A stretch of DNA of 64,000 nucleotides from Desulfuromonadales bacterium (GCA_016650295.1 JAENWA010000098.1:85178-149177), one strand, 5' to 3'; shown: positions 27,398 through 36,486, numbered from the stretch's first letter. Program-made: numbers and translations. Notes: generated by a model from the letters alone, not told the origin.

Positions 27398-28240
27398 CTA
27401 CTTCAACGCCAGGTACCACTTCGTGACATCACTGCCGATCCCAAACCGGGCCAGCTGGCGCAGATCCTCATCCAGAACCTCAGGCGTGCCGAACTCCAGT
27501 ATGCGGTATTGGGGATCCGTCCAGACACGAACTGTCCGACCCAAGAACTTCGTTTCCGACGGCGCGGTGAGGCGAATGCGGTGGATCAGGTTGATGCCCG
27601 CCAGCGCCGCTGTATCTATCGCCAAATCGGTGCAGTTGTTGCTCCTCACGCCGAACTGATCGTACTTACGCTGCATCACGTATTCATATATCAGTTGATG
27701 CCGTCGCCGGGTAATCGGCATTCGCCAGACGAATGTGGGGGGGCGGTTCGGCTTTCCTATCTGGCAGAGGCCGTCGGACATCGTCTGCCACAAGTACGCG
27801 ATCGGATTGGGATCCCCTTCCCGAATTTTCTGAAACACGCCCTTATGGTAACGCAGTCTCGTATGCCCTAAGTCACCGGTGTGGCCGAATTCCAGACGCT
27901 CCCGGGGACTTTCCAGCATGAGCCAACTATGCGCCCACGGACGCATCCAAATCGACAAGACCAGCGAAGCCGCAGTGCTGAAGTCCCAACTGGCAGATTC
28001 GTTCAGAATATAGAGGTAATATCCTTCGTCACCCACGGGTGTCCTGGTGGAGGGATCCAGGTCGGCATCCTGTGCAAAACGGCCCACGATCGAGACGGGC
28101 TGGGCTGCCCAGCCATCCGGTTGCATCGGAGCGTAAAGCCTGGGCGTTCGCCGGGCACATTTGATCGCAATTCCCGCCAACCATCTCAGAGTCTCGTCAA
28201 GTCGCGTTTGAAATTTTTGTACGGTTGCTGCTTTCGTCAT
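27398..28240 (-). CDS. Predicted permuted papain-fold (NlpC/P60, LRAT-like) protein
   Basis: I do not recognise a named family with certainty. The 280-residue protein carries a His-bearing segment (AHSWLMLESPRERLEFGHTG) followed about 80 residues later by GVRSNNCTDLAIDTAALAG. An Asn-Asn-Cys-polar motif at the start of a helix, with His upstream, is the circularly permuted papain layout of LRAT, PPPDE, YiiX and related thiol acyltransferases or peptidases. No signal peptide is seen, so it is probably cytosolic. Its ATG overlaps the stop of the acyltransferase gene (ATGA, 28237-28240), tying it to acyl transfer in this operon. A role as a lipid N- or O-acyltransferase or as an amidase is inference. 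Confidence 0.5.
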   Translation of the reverse strand: MTKAATVQKFQTRLDETLRWLAGIAIKCARRTPRLYAPMQPDGWAAQPVSIVGRFAQDADLDPSTRTPVGDEGYYLYILNESASWDFSTAASLVLSIWMRPWAHSWLMLESPRERLEFGHTGDLGHTRLRYHKGVFQKIREGDPNPIAYLWQTMSDGLCQIGKPNRPPTFVWRMPITRRRHQLIYEYVMQRKYDQFGVRSNNCTDLAIDTAALAGINLIHRIRLTAPSETKFLGRTVRVWTDPQYRILEFGTPEVLDEDLRQLARFGIGSDVTKWYLALK

Positions 28241-29358
28241 AAGGACTTTCTGAATATTCGATATTTCTTGTATCGTTTGCCGCCCGCTTCTTCTACCAAA
28301 GAGTTGATCGCCTCGTTCTCCTCCAGGGTCCAGCCCATCTCCAGATTCTGATATTTATTTTTTTCCCTTCCGATCTCATAGATGTGGCGGAAGGCCAACA
28401 GGGGCAGCCCCAATTGTCGATACTTCTCCTTGACCCCGAACATCAACAGCCGCAAATCTTTGATTTCACTCCGATAGATGAGCGCCTTAAGCAGACCGAG
28501 CAGGCCGATCCGGCCGTTGAGGCGTTTGAGCAAAATATTGATGTCAGGAAAGATCACGCAGACAGCTACGGGTTCATCGTCATAATATATGAAAAACACC
28601 AGACCCGGGTCGGCAAAGGGCTTCACACTTTTCTGAATGTCCCGCATCTCATTATCTGTCAGGGGGACGAAACCCCAGTTGCCGGACCAGGAGTCATTAT
28701 AGATCTCCCTGATCAGGGCATACTCTGCATCCATACGCTTCGGATCAACATGCCTGATCTGGACACCCTTTCTTTGGGCGGTCCGTTCGGCAAGACGCTC
28801 CATCCAATCCGGCAGCCGGTACTCGCCATCTATCAGGAAGGCCAGCAGGTCCTTCTCCTTGGTGAAGCCGCACGATTCGATCAGCTTCAAGTAATAGGGC
28901 GGGTTATACGCCATTCCCACAACAGGCGGGTAATCGAAGCCCTCGATAAGCAATCCCGACTCGTTATTCATCGACGGGCTGAGCGGGCCTCTCATGAAGG
29001 TCATCCCCTTCTGAAGGACCCACTTCTCCACGGAAGAGAAGAGGGCCACAGCAGCCTCCGGATCGTCTGCACATTCAAAGAATCCCCAAATGCCCATCTT
29101 TTCGTTATGGAACTCATTATAACGGCGATCTACGATGCCCGCGATCCTTCCGACCGTCTCCGAACCACGTCGGGCCAGAAAGAGGATGCGCTCGGAAAAT
29201 TCCCAGAAAGGGTGCTTGTGCGGGTCAAGCATCCGACGAACCTCTTTTTTAAGAGGAGGCACCCATTTTGGGTACTCCGCATAGATCCTCCATGGCAAGT
29301 CGATGAAGTCCTTTAATTCCGATCCTCCTTCAACAGCAATAATCTCTATGCCGGCCAT
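28237..29358 (-). CDS. bCerS-like GNAT acyltransferase, paralogue 2
   Basis: This 373-residue protein is a clear paralogue of the one at 30495: both start with a PW(R/K)xYxxxPxWVPxLKxEV segment, have RGPLSPSMNNESGLLIEGFD / RGPMNLSTNDECGFLLEGFD, and end with GG(K)xYKKYRIF. The family has a GNAT-like C-terminal domain and, from its place beside spt and cerR, resembles the bacterial ceramide synthase described in Caulobacter (acyl-CoA or acyl-ACP plus 3-ketosphinganine). This copy is the first gene of the minus-strand operon containing the lipid synthase, so it may use the synthase product as acyl donor. It diverges from the PAP2 gene at 29582 across 223 bp that should hold both promoters. Confidence 0.65.
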   Translation of the reverse strand: MAGIEIIAVEGGSELKDFIDLPWRIYAEYPKWVPPLKKEVRRMLDPHKHPFWEFSERILFLARRGSETVGRIAGIVDRRYNEFHNEKMGIWGFFECADDPEAAVALFSSVEKWVLQKGMTFMRGPLSPSMNNESGLLIEGFDYPPVVGMAYNPPYYLKLIESCGFTKEKDLLAFLIDGEYRLPDWMERLAERTAQRKGVQIRHVDPKRMDAEYALIREIYNDSWSGNWGFVPLTDNEMRDIQKSVKPFADPGLVFFIYYDDEPVAVCVIFPDINILLKRLNGRIGLLGLLKALIYRSEIKDLRLLMFGVKEKYRQLGLPLLAFRHIYEIGREKNKYQNLEMGWTLEENEAINSLVEEAGGKRYKKYRIFRKSL

Positions 29359-29581
29359 AATCGTCCCCTTCGAGAGGTTATCTACGAAAAATTATATAAC
29401 AATCAGCGATTATACAGTATATTTACCATATCCACAATCCTGCCGCCAATTTCCAAGGTATTTCGTGCCGCAACATATATGGAATCCTGTCGTTTCTAGC
29501 GCGCTCCACCTTGAGGATAGAGTATCCGGTGCAATGGCTGGTGCAGTTGCAATTTAGCCGCAGGGAGTGTATTAAATTGCC

Positions 29582-30472
29582 ATGCGCCCCAACATGAGCC
29601 CATCCGATCTGCTGACCCTTTCCTTTCTTGTCCTGGTCTCCTGCCTGGCAGTTTTCTCCGCGCCCGTGAACCCGTCCTGGACCGGACTTGTTGCTACCTA
29701 CGCGGTGCTGGCGTTTGCACTTCTGGCAGCTGCCATGTATCGCACAAGGGTGGGGGCGACAAAGATGGGCTTCCATCTTTCGATTATCGCTACGGTGATT
29801 ACGGTCCTCTTGATTTTTAACAGCCTGGGGTCGCTCATCGCCGGCCTTCATACGACGACATTCGATTCCTGCCTGATCGCCGTCGATCATGCGATCTTCG
29901 GTGTTCACCCTACGGTGTGGATGGAACGGCTGATCAGTCCGACTCTTTCGTCTCTCCTCCAGTTCGCCTACATCAGTTATTACTTTATCCCGGTCTCGCT
30001 TGGCGTCGTCCTGATTGCCGGGGGCAGGTTCGGGGAATTCGAAGAGGTCCTGTTCGGCATACTGCTCTGTTTCTATCTCTCCTACGTCGGTTACCTGCTC
30101 GTCCCGGCAATCGGGCCGCGCTTCACGCTCAACCATCTCCAGACCGGGGACCTGCAGGTTTCCCCATTCATCAAATCCATCCAGGATACGTTGAACGGTC
30201 TCGAAAAAAACAAGACCGATGCCTTTCCGAGCGGCCATACGGCCGTTTCGCTCATGAGCCTCTATTACGCATGGAAAGAACGTGAGATAAAACTTTTTGC
30301 GGTGTTAGTTCCAATGGTAACGGGACTGATCATATCGACGGTCTATCTCAGGTATCACTACGTTATCGATGTGATCGCGGGGACAGCTTTGACGTGCCTG
30401 ACGATAGCGATGGCGCCGATACTGCGGCGTCTGCTCTCAGGAGCACCTGGTCATCAGGACGATGAGCGATGA
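29582..30472 (+). CDS. PAP2-family membrane phosphatase/phosphotransferase (AUR1-like)
   Basis: A polytopic membrane protein (six predicted membrane segments) with the PAP2 catalytic motifs: AFPSGHTAVSL and TVYLRYHYVIDVIAG. The motif has Arg two residues before the His (LRYHYxID), as in inositol-phosphoceramide-synthase-like PAP2 proteins, rather than SRxxxxxHxxxD of classic phosphatases. Family members dephosphorylate lipid phosphates or move phospho-head-groups onto ceramide. It is the only plus-strand gene in the cluster and meets the bCerS-like gene tail-to-tail with 22 bp between. GGGAG precedes the ATG; a second ATG four codons on (MSPSDLL) is possible. Attaching a head group to the lipid made here is a reasonable inference. 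Confidence 0.8.
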   Translation: MRPNMSPSDLLTLSFLVLVSCLAVFSAPVNPSWTGLVATYAVLAFALLAAAMYRTRVGATKMGFHLSIIATVITVLLIFNSLGSLIAGLHTTTFDSCLIAVDHAIFGVHPTVWMERLISPTLSSLLQFAYISYYFIPVSLGVVLIAGGRFGEFEEVLFGILLCFYLSYVGYLLVPAIGPRFTLNHLQTGDLQVSPFIKSIQDTLNGLEKNKTDAFPSGHTAVSLMSLYYAWKEREIKLFAVLVPMVTGLIISTVYLRYHYVIDVIAGTALTCLTIAMAPILRRLLSGAPGHQDDER

Positions 30473-30494
30473 TAGAACTTTCTGCCGGGTTGAT

Positions 30495-31613
30495 TCATGA
30501 AATTGTCTTTTCGAAAATGCGGTATTTTTTGTAGAGCTTGCCGCCCATGAGTTCACATCCGCGCTGCATCAGGACATTGTCCTCAAGGATCCACGACATC
30601 TCCGCCCGCTCGTAGCCTTTTTTCATTGCTGCCTTGAATGCTTCGAGATAGAGCAGGCCTTCAATGCCCTTTCTCCGGTATTCCTCTTTCACCCCCATGG
30701 TCAGGATGCGGATGTCGCTGATCTTACGGGAATACCACATGAATTTCGCGATCTCCAGCGGACCGAGTCTGCCGTTGATCTTCCCCAGAACCTGGTTGTA
30801 ATCAGGAACAGCTACGAAGAAGGCTGCCGGCTTCCCGTGCACCTCGGCCATGATCATCAGTTCCGGCACGATAAGAGGCTTGAGCTTTTTCGCCATGACC
30901 CCGGTCTCTGCGTCGGTCATGGGCACAAAGCCCCAGTTGCGGCTCCAGGCGGAGTTGTAGATGACCTTTACCGCTTCCACCTCTCGCTGAAACTGATTCA
31001 TGACCGCCGGACGCACGGTGAGCCCTGGGATGCGCGCCTTAACGGCCGCCGCGAGCTTTTCGAGCCTTCCTCCCGCCGCCACGTCCCTGATGACCACTAT
31101 GTAGGCGTAGAGGTCCTTGGCCTTGGCCAGGCAGCAGCGCTCCATGTAGTCGAGGTAGTATGCCGGCGTGTAAGTCATCATGATCATGGGCGGAGAATCG
31201 AAGCCTTCGAGAAGAAAACCGCACTCGTCGTTCGTGGACAGGTTCATGGGACCCCGCATGATCCCGAGACCGCGCTCTTTGAGCCATCTCGCTGCCGTGT
31301 CCAGAAGTTCCCGGGCGACTTCGCAATCGGGAAGGCATTCGAAGAAACCGAAAAATCCGGCCTGTTCATTGTGAAATTTGATGTGGTTGTGATCGATGAT
31401 TGCCGCGATCCTGCCTACCGTTACTCCGTTCTTGCGCGCAAGGAAACAGGCGGCTTCGGCGTGTTGAAAAAAAGGGTTTTTCTCTTTGCTGAGGAGGAAT
31501 TTTACTTCGCTCTTGAGCGACGGCACCCAGTTGGGGTTCCCCTGGTACACTTTCCAGGGGAATCGGATGAATTCATTCATGCCGGACGCATCAAGGACCT
31601 CTTCGATATTCAC
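30495..31613 (-). CDS. bCerS-like GNAT acyltransferase, paralogue 1 (candidate bacterial ceramide synthase)
   Basis: The 372-residue protein lies 20 bp behind the spt-like gene in the cerR-spt operon. In Caulobacter and many other Gram-negatives a GNAT-type acyltransferase (bCerS) in this setting N-acylates the 3-ketosphingoid base. Visible features: N-terminal FPWKVYQGNPNWVPSLKSEV, central RGPMNLSTNDECGFLLEGFD, and a C-terminal GNAT core with ILTMGVKEEYRRKGIEGLLY, where the RRKG segment matches the pyrophosphate-binding R/QxxGxG/A loop. It shares the full-length layout with 28237-29358. Function is assigned by family and context; the acyl donor cannot be told from sequence. Confidence 0.7.
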   Translation of the reverse strand: MNIEEVLDASGMNEFIRFPWKVYQGNPNWVPSLKSEVKFLLSKEKNPFFQHAEAACFLARKNGVTVGRIAAIIDHNHIKFHNEQAGFFGFFECLPDCEVARELLDTAARWLKERGLGIMRGPMNLSTNDECGFLLEGFDSPPMIMMTYTPAYYLDYMERCCLAKAKDLYAYIVVIRDVAAGGRLEKLAAAVKARIPGLTVRPAVMNQFQREVEAVKVIYNSAWSRNWGFVPMTDAETGVMAKKLKPLIVPELMIMAEVHGKPAAFFVAVPDYNQVLGKINGRLGPLEIAKFMWYSRKISDIRILTMGVKEEYRRKGIEGLLYLEAFKAAMKKGYERAEMSWILEDNVLMQRGCELMGGKLYKKYRIFEKTIS

Positions 31614-31633
31614 GATCTCCCCTTGATTGACTA

Positions 31634-32887
31634 TCAGATCACACCGAGCTTCTTACCGGCCTTCTCGATAACGCCGAGCACACGGTCGAGCATTTCGTCG
31701 GTATGGGTTGCCATGTAACTGGTGCGGATGAGGCATCTGCCGGGCGTTGTGGCCGGTGGGACCACGGAATTCACGAACACCCCTTCGTCGTACAAGGTCT
31801 TCCACATCTGGAACGTCCGCTCCATCTCACCGATGACGAGCGGGATGATGGGCGTTTCGGCAACGCCCGTGTCGAAGCCCATCTGTTTGAAGGCCTTCAT
31901 CATCTTGTTGGTATTGTGCCACAGCCGCTCTCTGCGCTCCGGTTCCCCGTCGATGATGTCAAGGGCGGCAATGACCGCCGCCACCGATGCCGGCGGCGGG
32001 CTTGCGGAGAATATGAGCTGACGGGAGGTGTGCTTCATGTAGTGGATTACTTCTTCGCTCGCCGCGACGAAACCGCCGATGGACGCCAGTGATTTACTGT
32101 AGGTGCCCATGATGATGTCGACTTCCTGCTCCAGCCCGAAATGCTCCACCGTGCCGCGTCCGGTCTTGCCGAGCACCCCGATGCCATGAGCATCGTCCAC
32201 CATGATCCGCGCCCCGTACTTCTTGCAGACCTTGACGATCTCGGGCAGCGGCGCGATATCCCCTTCCATGCTGTACACGCCGTCCACGACTACAAGTTTG
32301 CCGCGGTTCCCGCTTGCCTTGAGGATGTATTCGAGGCTTCCCATATCGTTGTGCTTGAACTTTTTTACCTCGGCATAGGATAGCCTGCACGCATCGATAA
32401 TGCTGGCGTGGTCGAGCTTGTCGATTACGACCACATCGTGCTTGCCGGCCAGGGACGTTATGATTCCGAGGTTGGTTTGATAGCCCGTGGAAAACGTGAG
32501 CACCGCTTCCTTGCGAAAGAACGAGGCAAGCTTCTCCTCGAGTTTTACATGAATGTCGAGGGTTCCGTTGAGGAAGCGGGTACCCGCGCAGCCGCTGCCG
32601 TACTTCTTCACGGCCTCGATGGCCGCTTCCTTCACCTTCGGATGGTTGGTTAGCCCGAGATAGTTGTTAGAACCGAGCATGATCATCTTCCTGCCTTCGA
32701 CGATCACCTCGGGGCTCTGCTCCGATTCCACGACGTGAAAATAGGGATACAGCCCGGCGGCCATAACCTCTTTCGCGGTCGTGAACATCCGGCATTTTTC
32801 GAAAAAGTCCGTCGTACCTGTCTCAAGTACCTTCAGCGGAGCCGATTCCTCCACTACAGCCATCTGTTTTTTCTGTACCACTGCCAT
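31634..32887 (-). CDS. spt: Serine palmitoyltransferase-like alpha-oxoamine synthase
   Basis: A PLP enzyme of the alpha-oxoamine synthase family, which condenses an amino acid with an acyl thioester and releases CO2. The PLP lysine lies in [13 protein letters not shown], with [10 protein letters not shown] and [31 protein letters not shown] and [12 protein letters not shown] are closer to bacterial serine palmitoyltransferases (Bacteroides and Sphingomonas type) than to BioF or Kbl. The flanking cerR-like and bCerS-like genes support the serine palmitoyltransferase reading. The 417-residue length includes about 35 extra N-terminal residues. The start at 32887 overlaps the cerR 3' end by 34 nt. 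BioF is less likely because no other biotin gene is nearby. The acyl thioester could be palmitoyl or a synthase-made chain. Confidence 0.8.
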   Translation of the reverse strand: MAVVQKKQMAVVEESAPLKVLETGTTDFFEKCRMFTTAKEVMAAGLYPYFHVVESEQSPEVIVEGRKMIMLGSNNYLGLTNHPKVKEAAIEAVKKYGSGCAGTRFLNGTLDIHVKLEEKLASFFRKEAVLTFSTGYQTNLGIITSLAGKHDVVVIDKLDHASIIDACRLSYAEVKKFKHNDMGSLEYILKASGNRGKLVVVDGVYSMEGDIAPLPEIVKVCKKYGARIMVDDAHGIGVLGKTGRGTVEHFGLEQEVDIIMGTYSKSLASIGGFVAASEEVIHYMKHTSRQLIFSASPPPASVAAVIAALDIIDGEPERRERLWHNTNKMMKAFKQMGFDTGVAETPIIPLVIGEMERTFQMWKTLYDEGVFVNSVVPPATTPGRCLIRTSYMATHTDEMLDRVLGVIEKAGKKLGVI

Positions 32888-33855
32888 GTAAGTTCCAGTC
32901 CTTTCTGGAGGGGGTACTCCGCCCGGAAGCAGAGGTCATTCTCAATCTTTTCCACGTCGCACAGCCAATATCGCTGAGCGGCTTCCCGCACCTTCTGCCT
33001 GTTTGCAAGCGCAGGCTTTTTGGTGAACAGGCTGCCTATTTCGGATGCCAGGCCGACCAGGTAGGCCGCCCCGTAAGGGATTTTGATCGCGCGAGCCTTC
33101 ACACCGCCAGTGGAGAGCAGCAAGGCCTTGAATTCCGACCACGAGTAGGACCTGTTCTCGGCAACAAAATATACGCTGCCGCTCTCCGTCTTGTGCCCGG
33201 CTGAGAGAAGAAGCGCCGTTGTCAGGTCTTCGACGTAGCACAGGTTGAAATACCGGTCTCCTCCGGTCATCTCCAGTGTCAGGCCGCGACTGGCCCAGCG
33301 GAACATTTCATACACATCCGTATCTCTCGGTCCGTAGACGCTCGTCGGACGGAGAATCACGACAGGAAAACGGTCTTTGTAACCGCGCACTTCGTCTTCG
33401 GCAAGCAGCTTGCTCCTGCCGTAATCAGACACAGGATGTGAAGTGTTGCTGTCATCGACCGGGCGTCTGTCCGGGCTCGGGCCCGCCGCAGCCTGGCTGG
33501 ACACCAGTATGAATTTCTCAATGCCGGGATTATTATATCGTGCGCATGCTTCCAGAAGATTCTTCGTGCCGAGGTGGTTCACACTGTAATAGTCGCGGGC
33601 ATGCAGTGCCTTGGTAAGTCCGGCGCAATGGAATACGAGCGAGACGCCTTGCACAGCGGCTGCCAGCGATTCAGGCTCCGTGCAGTCTCCCTGTATGAGT
33701 CGCACCTCCAGGCCCTCAAGCCAGCGCAGATGCCGGAGGTCTCTCACCAGGCAGGTTACGTCATAACCGTTTCGGAGAAGTCGTTCGACAAGATGACTTC
33801 CTACAAAACCGGTTCCGCCCGTGACAAGTACTCGTCGTGACACCGCCTGCGCCAT
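32854..33855 (-). CDS. cerR: NAD(P)-dependent epimerase/dehydratase-family reductase (candidate ceramide reductase)
   Basis: An extended short-chain dehydrogenase: Rossmann motif [17 protein letters not shown] near the N-terminus, then catalytic Ser ([11 protein letters not shown]), Tyr and Lys ([11 protein letters not shown]). The 333-residue length and 3-beta-HSD-like C-terminus fit CerR, which in bacterial sphingolipid synthesis reduces 3-ketoceramide to ceramide. It is the first gene of a three-gene operon with the spt- and bCerS-like genes. GGGGAGA sits before the ATG and a sigma-70-like promoter lies at 33886-33915. Without the neighbours a sugar epimerase would also be possible. Confidence 0.75.
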   Translation of the reverse strand: MAQAVSRRVLVTGGTGFVGSHLVERLLRNGYDVTCLVRDLRHLRWLEGLEVRLIQGDCTEPESLAAAVQGVSLVFHCAGLTKALHARDYYSVNHLGTKNLLEACARYNNPGIEKFILVSSQAAAGPSPDRRPVDDSNTSHPVSDYGRSKLLAEDEVRGYKDRFPVVILRPTSVYGPRDTDVYEMFRWASRGLTLEMTGGDRYFNLCYVEDLTTALLLSAGHKTESGSVYFVAENRSYSWSEFKALLLSTGGVKARAIKIPYGAAYLVGLASEIGSLFTKKPALANRQKVREAAQRYWLCDVEKIENDLCFRAEYPLQKGLELTWQWYRKNRWL

Positions 33856-33885
33856 CTACTTCTCCCCGTGCAAAGCCTGTGCGCG

Positions 33886-33915
33886 AATCTAGCCCGACAA
33901 TCCGGGCAATGTCAA
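33886..33915 (-). promoter_or_regulatory. Sigma-70-like promoter of the cerR-spt-bcerS operon
   Basis: On the minus strand TTGACA (33915-33910) is followed after 18 bp by TAGATT (33891-33886). Transcription would start near 33879, about 24 nt before the ATG. The spacer holds the palindrome GCCCG-GATTGT-CGGGC, a possible operator. Confidence 0.5.
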
Positions 33916-34140
33916 GACGTGTCCGACGTTACATAACTAAATTCAAATTAAATGTAGTGCAAATTGGTCAATAAGGAAGCCGAGGGAGCACATGGAAATC
34001 ATGAATGCAGCTTTCCTCTTCCCAGGAATACGATACTGAGCCGGTTCGTTGACCGCTTTACGTTCTGCTCTGAATAAGGCTTCAAACTTGTAATCTTCAA
34101 CTTGGACGCCGGGCAGCCAACGAGAAGCGATCATTCCGGT

Positions 34141-35937
34141 TTAGTCGTGTTTCTTTCTGAGCAGATACCCGGAAAACTGCAGCAGATCATCGCCTCCGAC
34201 GGAAACCACGCGGATGGTTTCTCCCATGCCGCGCCCCAGCCCGAGGATCAGCGCCTCTGTGTTGTTGAGAGGATTGAGGGCAACGCTCATTTTGCTCTTG
34301 GAAAAGAGCGGCAGTTCATACTCCATGACAAGCAGGCCCGCATCGTAGCGCAAATGTATCCCCTTAACCAGCAGATAATCGTCCCCGGCATTGATGATCT
34401 CGTACTCCCCCTGACGCTTCAGCCATGCCTCAGGAAGCTGAGTGTCGGCGATCCGTTCACCGAACAGCAATTCCTGGCCGTCCAGACGAGACGTGACTAT
34501 GTCGCGGCCCGCAATAGTGGTGCGGCCGATACCGACACGGTCCAGCTCGCCAAGACTGATCGGGATCAGTCCCAGCAGCTTGTACTGCAGACCAAGCAGT
34601 CCATCGGCGCGCGGAACGAAGCTCAGAGTCTTATTCATGATTTTGGCTTGCAGCTGGTCTGTTTTTTTGTTGAGAGTGACCACCCCAACGTCCGTGGCGT
34701 AGCGCCCGGCATAGACCTGTAATTCAGCCCGGGTCGTCGTGCCGGCACCCGTTCCCGCTGTTTCCCGTTCGGGCTGTCTGATGCCACTTTTGGCTTCAAG
34801 CGCGGCTTTCAGAGCTTCCGTCGCCAGCTTGAGGACCGCATCAGTGCCGGTTGCCGAATTTGACAGGACAACCACACCCAGTTTTTGTTCGGGCAGCACG
34901 ATCAGCATGCTGCGGTGATAGAGGGTTATTCCGGAGTGATGGGCAATCGGGCCGGCATTTCTGATATCTATATCACCCTGCCCGCCGAGCATCCAGCCAA
35001 GACCGATACGAAACGACAGATCCAGCGCAACGGTTTCATTCTGGGGGCGCAGCATTTCAGCCAGGGTTTCGGTTTTGATAATCTGCCGCTCTCCGGCTCT
35101 GCCGCCGGCAAGAATCATCTGCATGAAGCGGGAGAGATCCAGCACGGTTGAATTCAAACCACCGGCGGGGATGTCACGCAGAGGGGTATCTTCGGCTTCT
35201 TCGCCGTTTCTGTAAGCCTTGGATGCAGCCGGTGAGTGGTCGGGTGCCTGGGAGAAGGACGAGTCGGCCATTCCCAGCGGTCGCAACAGCGCTGTCGTCA
35301 TGTGGGAAACATACCCGCGGCCGACAACCTTTTCCAGGGCGTGTCCCAGGACCGACACCCCGAGGTCGGAGTAGGAGTTGACGAAGTCAGGTGGATAGGC
35401 AACGTGTCCCTCCCGAAGCAGGTTCACTACGTTGGTGAACGGTTCCGGATTTTTGGACCACGCCCCCTTCAGCAGATCGGAGGGTATCCCGGAATGGTGG
35501 GTCATGATGTTGCGCTGCGTGATCGGGCCGGCGTCAGGGAAGCGGCTTTTGATTGAAAACTCGGGGAGATAGTTCTGCAGCGGCTTGTCGATGTCCAGCA
35601 ATCCCTGCTCCGCCAGCTGCATGATCGCGGTTGCCGTAAAGAGTTTGGAGATGGAACCGGCCCGATAGACTGTCTCTGCTGTTGCCGGAACATTGCCGGC
35701 CTTGTCCGCAAAGCCGAAGCCTGCGGCCCAGACCACCTGCCGGTCATCCACCAGGGCGATACTCAGGCCGGTGATCCCATGCTTGTTCATCTCGCTGCGT
35801 GCCAGCCAGGAAATATAATCCGTGGTATAGGTGTAATCCCCCCTCGGTAGGTTTTCCGGCCGTTTCGGCATGGTAGAGCAGCCGGTCAGCACGCATACCA
35901 TCAGCACCATTCCCAACCATACCTTCAGCAACATCAC
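34141..35937 (-). CDS. Beta-lactamase-family serine hydrolase lipoprotein
   Basis: A lipoprotein signal (CVLTGC, with Cys near residue 20) leads into a class C beta-lactamase/DD-peptidase fold: the SxxK nucleophile motif is SISKLF, the tyrosine motif appears as YSD in VNSYSDLGVSVLG, and HHSGIT probably corresponds to the third (KTG-like) motif. After about residue 390 there is an extra ~200-residue beta-rich domain seen in esterase-type members. The protein would act in the periplasm as a peptidase or esterase on cell-wall or ester substrates. It is not part of the lipid operon, being separated from cerR by 285 bp with the promoter noted above. I see nothing else certain in 33916-34140. Confidence 0.8.
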   Translation of the reverse strand: MMLLKVWLGMVLMVCVLTGCSTMPKRPENLPRGDYTYTTDYISWLARSEMNKHGITGLSIALVDDRQVVWAAGFGFADKAGNVPATAETVYRAGSISKLFTATAIMQLAEQGLLDIDKPLQNYLPEFSIKSRFPDAGPITQRNIMTHHSGIPSDLLKGAWSKNPEPFTNVVNLLREGHVAYPPDFVNSYSDLGVSVLGHALEKVVGRGYVSHMTTALLRPLGMADSSFSQAPDHSPAASKAYRNGEEAEDTPLRDIPAGGLNSTVLDLSRFMQMILAGGRAGERQIIKTETLAEMLRPQNETVALDLSFRIGLGWMLGGQGDIDIRNAGPIAHHSGITLYHRSMLIVLPEQKLGVVVLSNSATGTDAVLKLATEALKAALEAKSGIRQPERETAGTGAGTTTRAELQVYAGRYATDVGVVTLNKKTDQLQAKIMNKTLSFVPRADGLLGLQYKLLGLIPISLGELDRVGIGRTTIAGRDIVTSRLDGQELLFGERIADTQLPEAWLKRQGEYEIINAGDDYLLVKGIHLRYDAGLLVMEYELPLFSKSKMSVALNPLNNTEALILGLGRGMGETIRVVSVGGDDLLQFSGYLLRKKHD

Positions 35938-36237
35938 TATTCGCTCCCCTTTGTATTATCTGTCGTCGATTACGTTACTGCTGCGGCCCCAAACTAATTA
36001 CACCTCAGTGCGCCTAAGCCGGAGTCACTCCCCCAGAGTGATCTGGATCGTGCCATGGATTTTCTACGCCTCCAAGCGCATTATCGGTCCTGCTGGCTTT
36101 ACTGTAGCGTTTCCTCAGCAGCGTTTGGAATCAGCTGGGTTGTATAATACCACATTTTGGTTAGTTACGCTTACTTGAAGGTCGTCAGAATATATTCCGC
36201 TATTGCCTTTGTTTCTTTGTTGGAAATGGTTTTCTCA
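35938..36237. other. Gene-free stretch
   Basis: Apart from the serine-hydrolase upstream region, I see no gene, repeat or clear promoter here. It leads directly into the kinase fragment, so the rest of that gene was lost at or before this junction. Confidence 0.4.
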
Positions 36238-36486
36238 AGCGAGATAGGCGCACGGAAGAAGGACAAACAACACGTATTTTTTGTCAGCGATAACGGAGTC
36301 GGCGTAGAACCGCTTTACCAAGAAAAAATCTTCGGCCTGTTTAACAAAATCGATGCCGAAAGTGATGGATCCGGCATAGGTCTGGCGCTGGTGAAACGGG
36401 TCATCGAGGTTCATGGCGGACGGGTCTGGGTCGAGTCGGAAGGAGTTGGCAGGGGAAGCACCTTCTGCATTAGCATGCCGGTATGA
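36238..36486 (+). pseudogene. Histidine kinase 3' fragment (HATPase domain remnant)
   Basis: Only the distal ATPase part of a sensor kinase remains: FFVSDNGVGVEPLYQEKIFG (N/D box), GSGIGLALVKRVIEVHGGRV (G2 box and following helix), then GSTFCISMP and the stop at 36484-36486. The frame is open upstream to 36157 but similarity begins only near EIGARKKDKQ. There is no dimerisation domain or start signal, so it is a remnant. The 34-bp palindrome follows 23 bp downstream. Confidence 0.7.

Noticed and set aside
28384..29316. 310-codon plus-strand open frame
   Set aside because: Exactly antisense to the bCerS-like acyltransferase gene, which has clear family motifs; composition is not protein-like.
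29423..30238. 271-codon minus-strand open frame
   Set aside because: Antisense to the PAP2 gene, highly charged low-complexity translation, no ribosome-binding site.
31634..32887. Assignment as BioF (biotin) or Kbl (threonine pathway)
   Set aside because: No biotin or threonine genes nearby; the motifs around the PLP lysine and the cerR/bCerS-like neighbours fit serine palmitoyltransferase better.
33943..34134. 63-codon minus-strand frame ending GFLIDQFALHLI
   Set aside because: The end faintly resembles transposase C-termini (AFLVDQ), but similarity is too short to call a gene or remnant.
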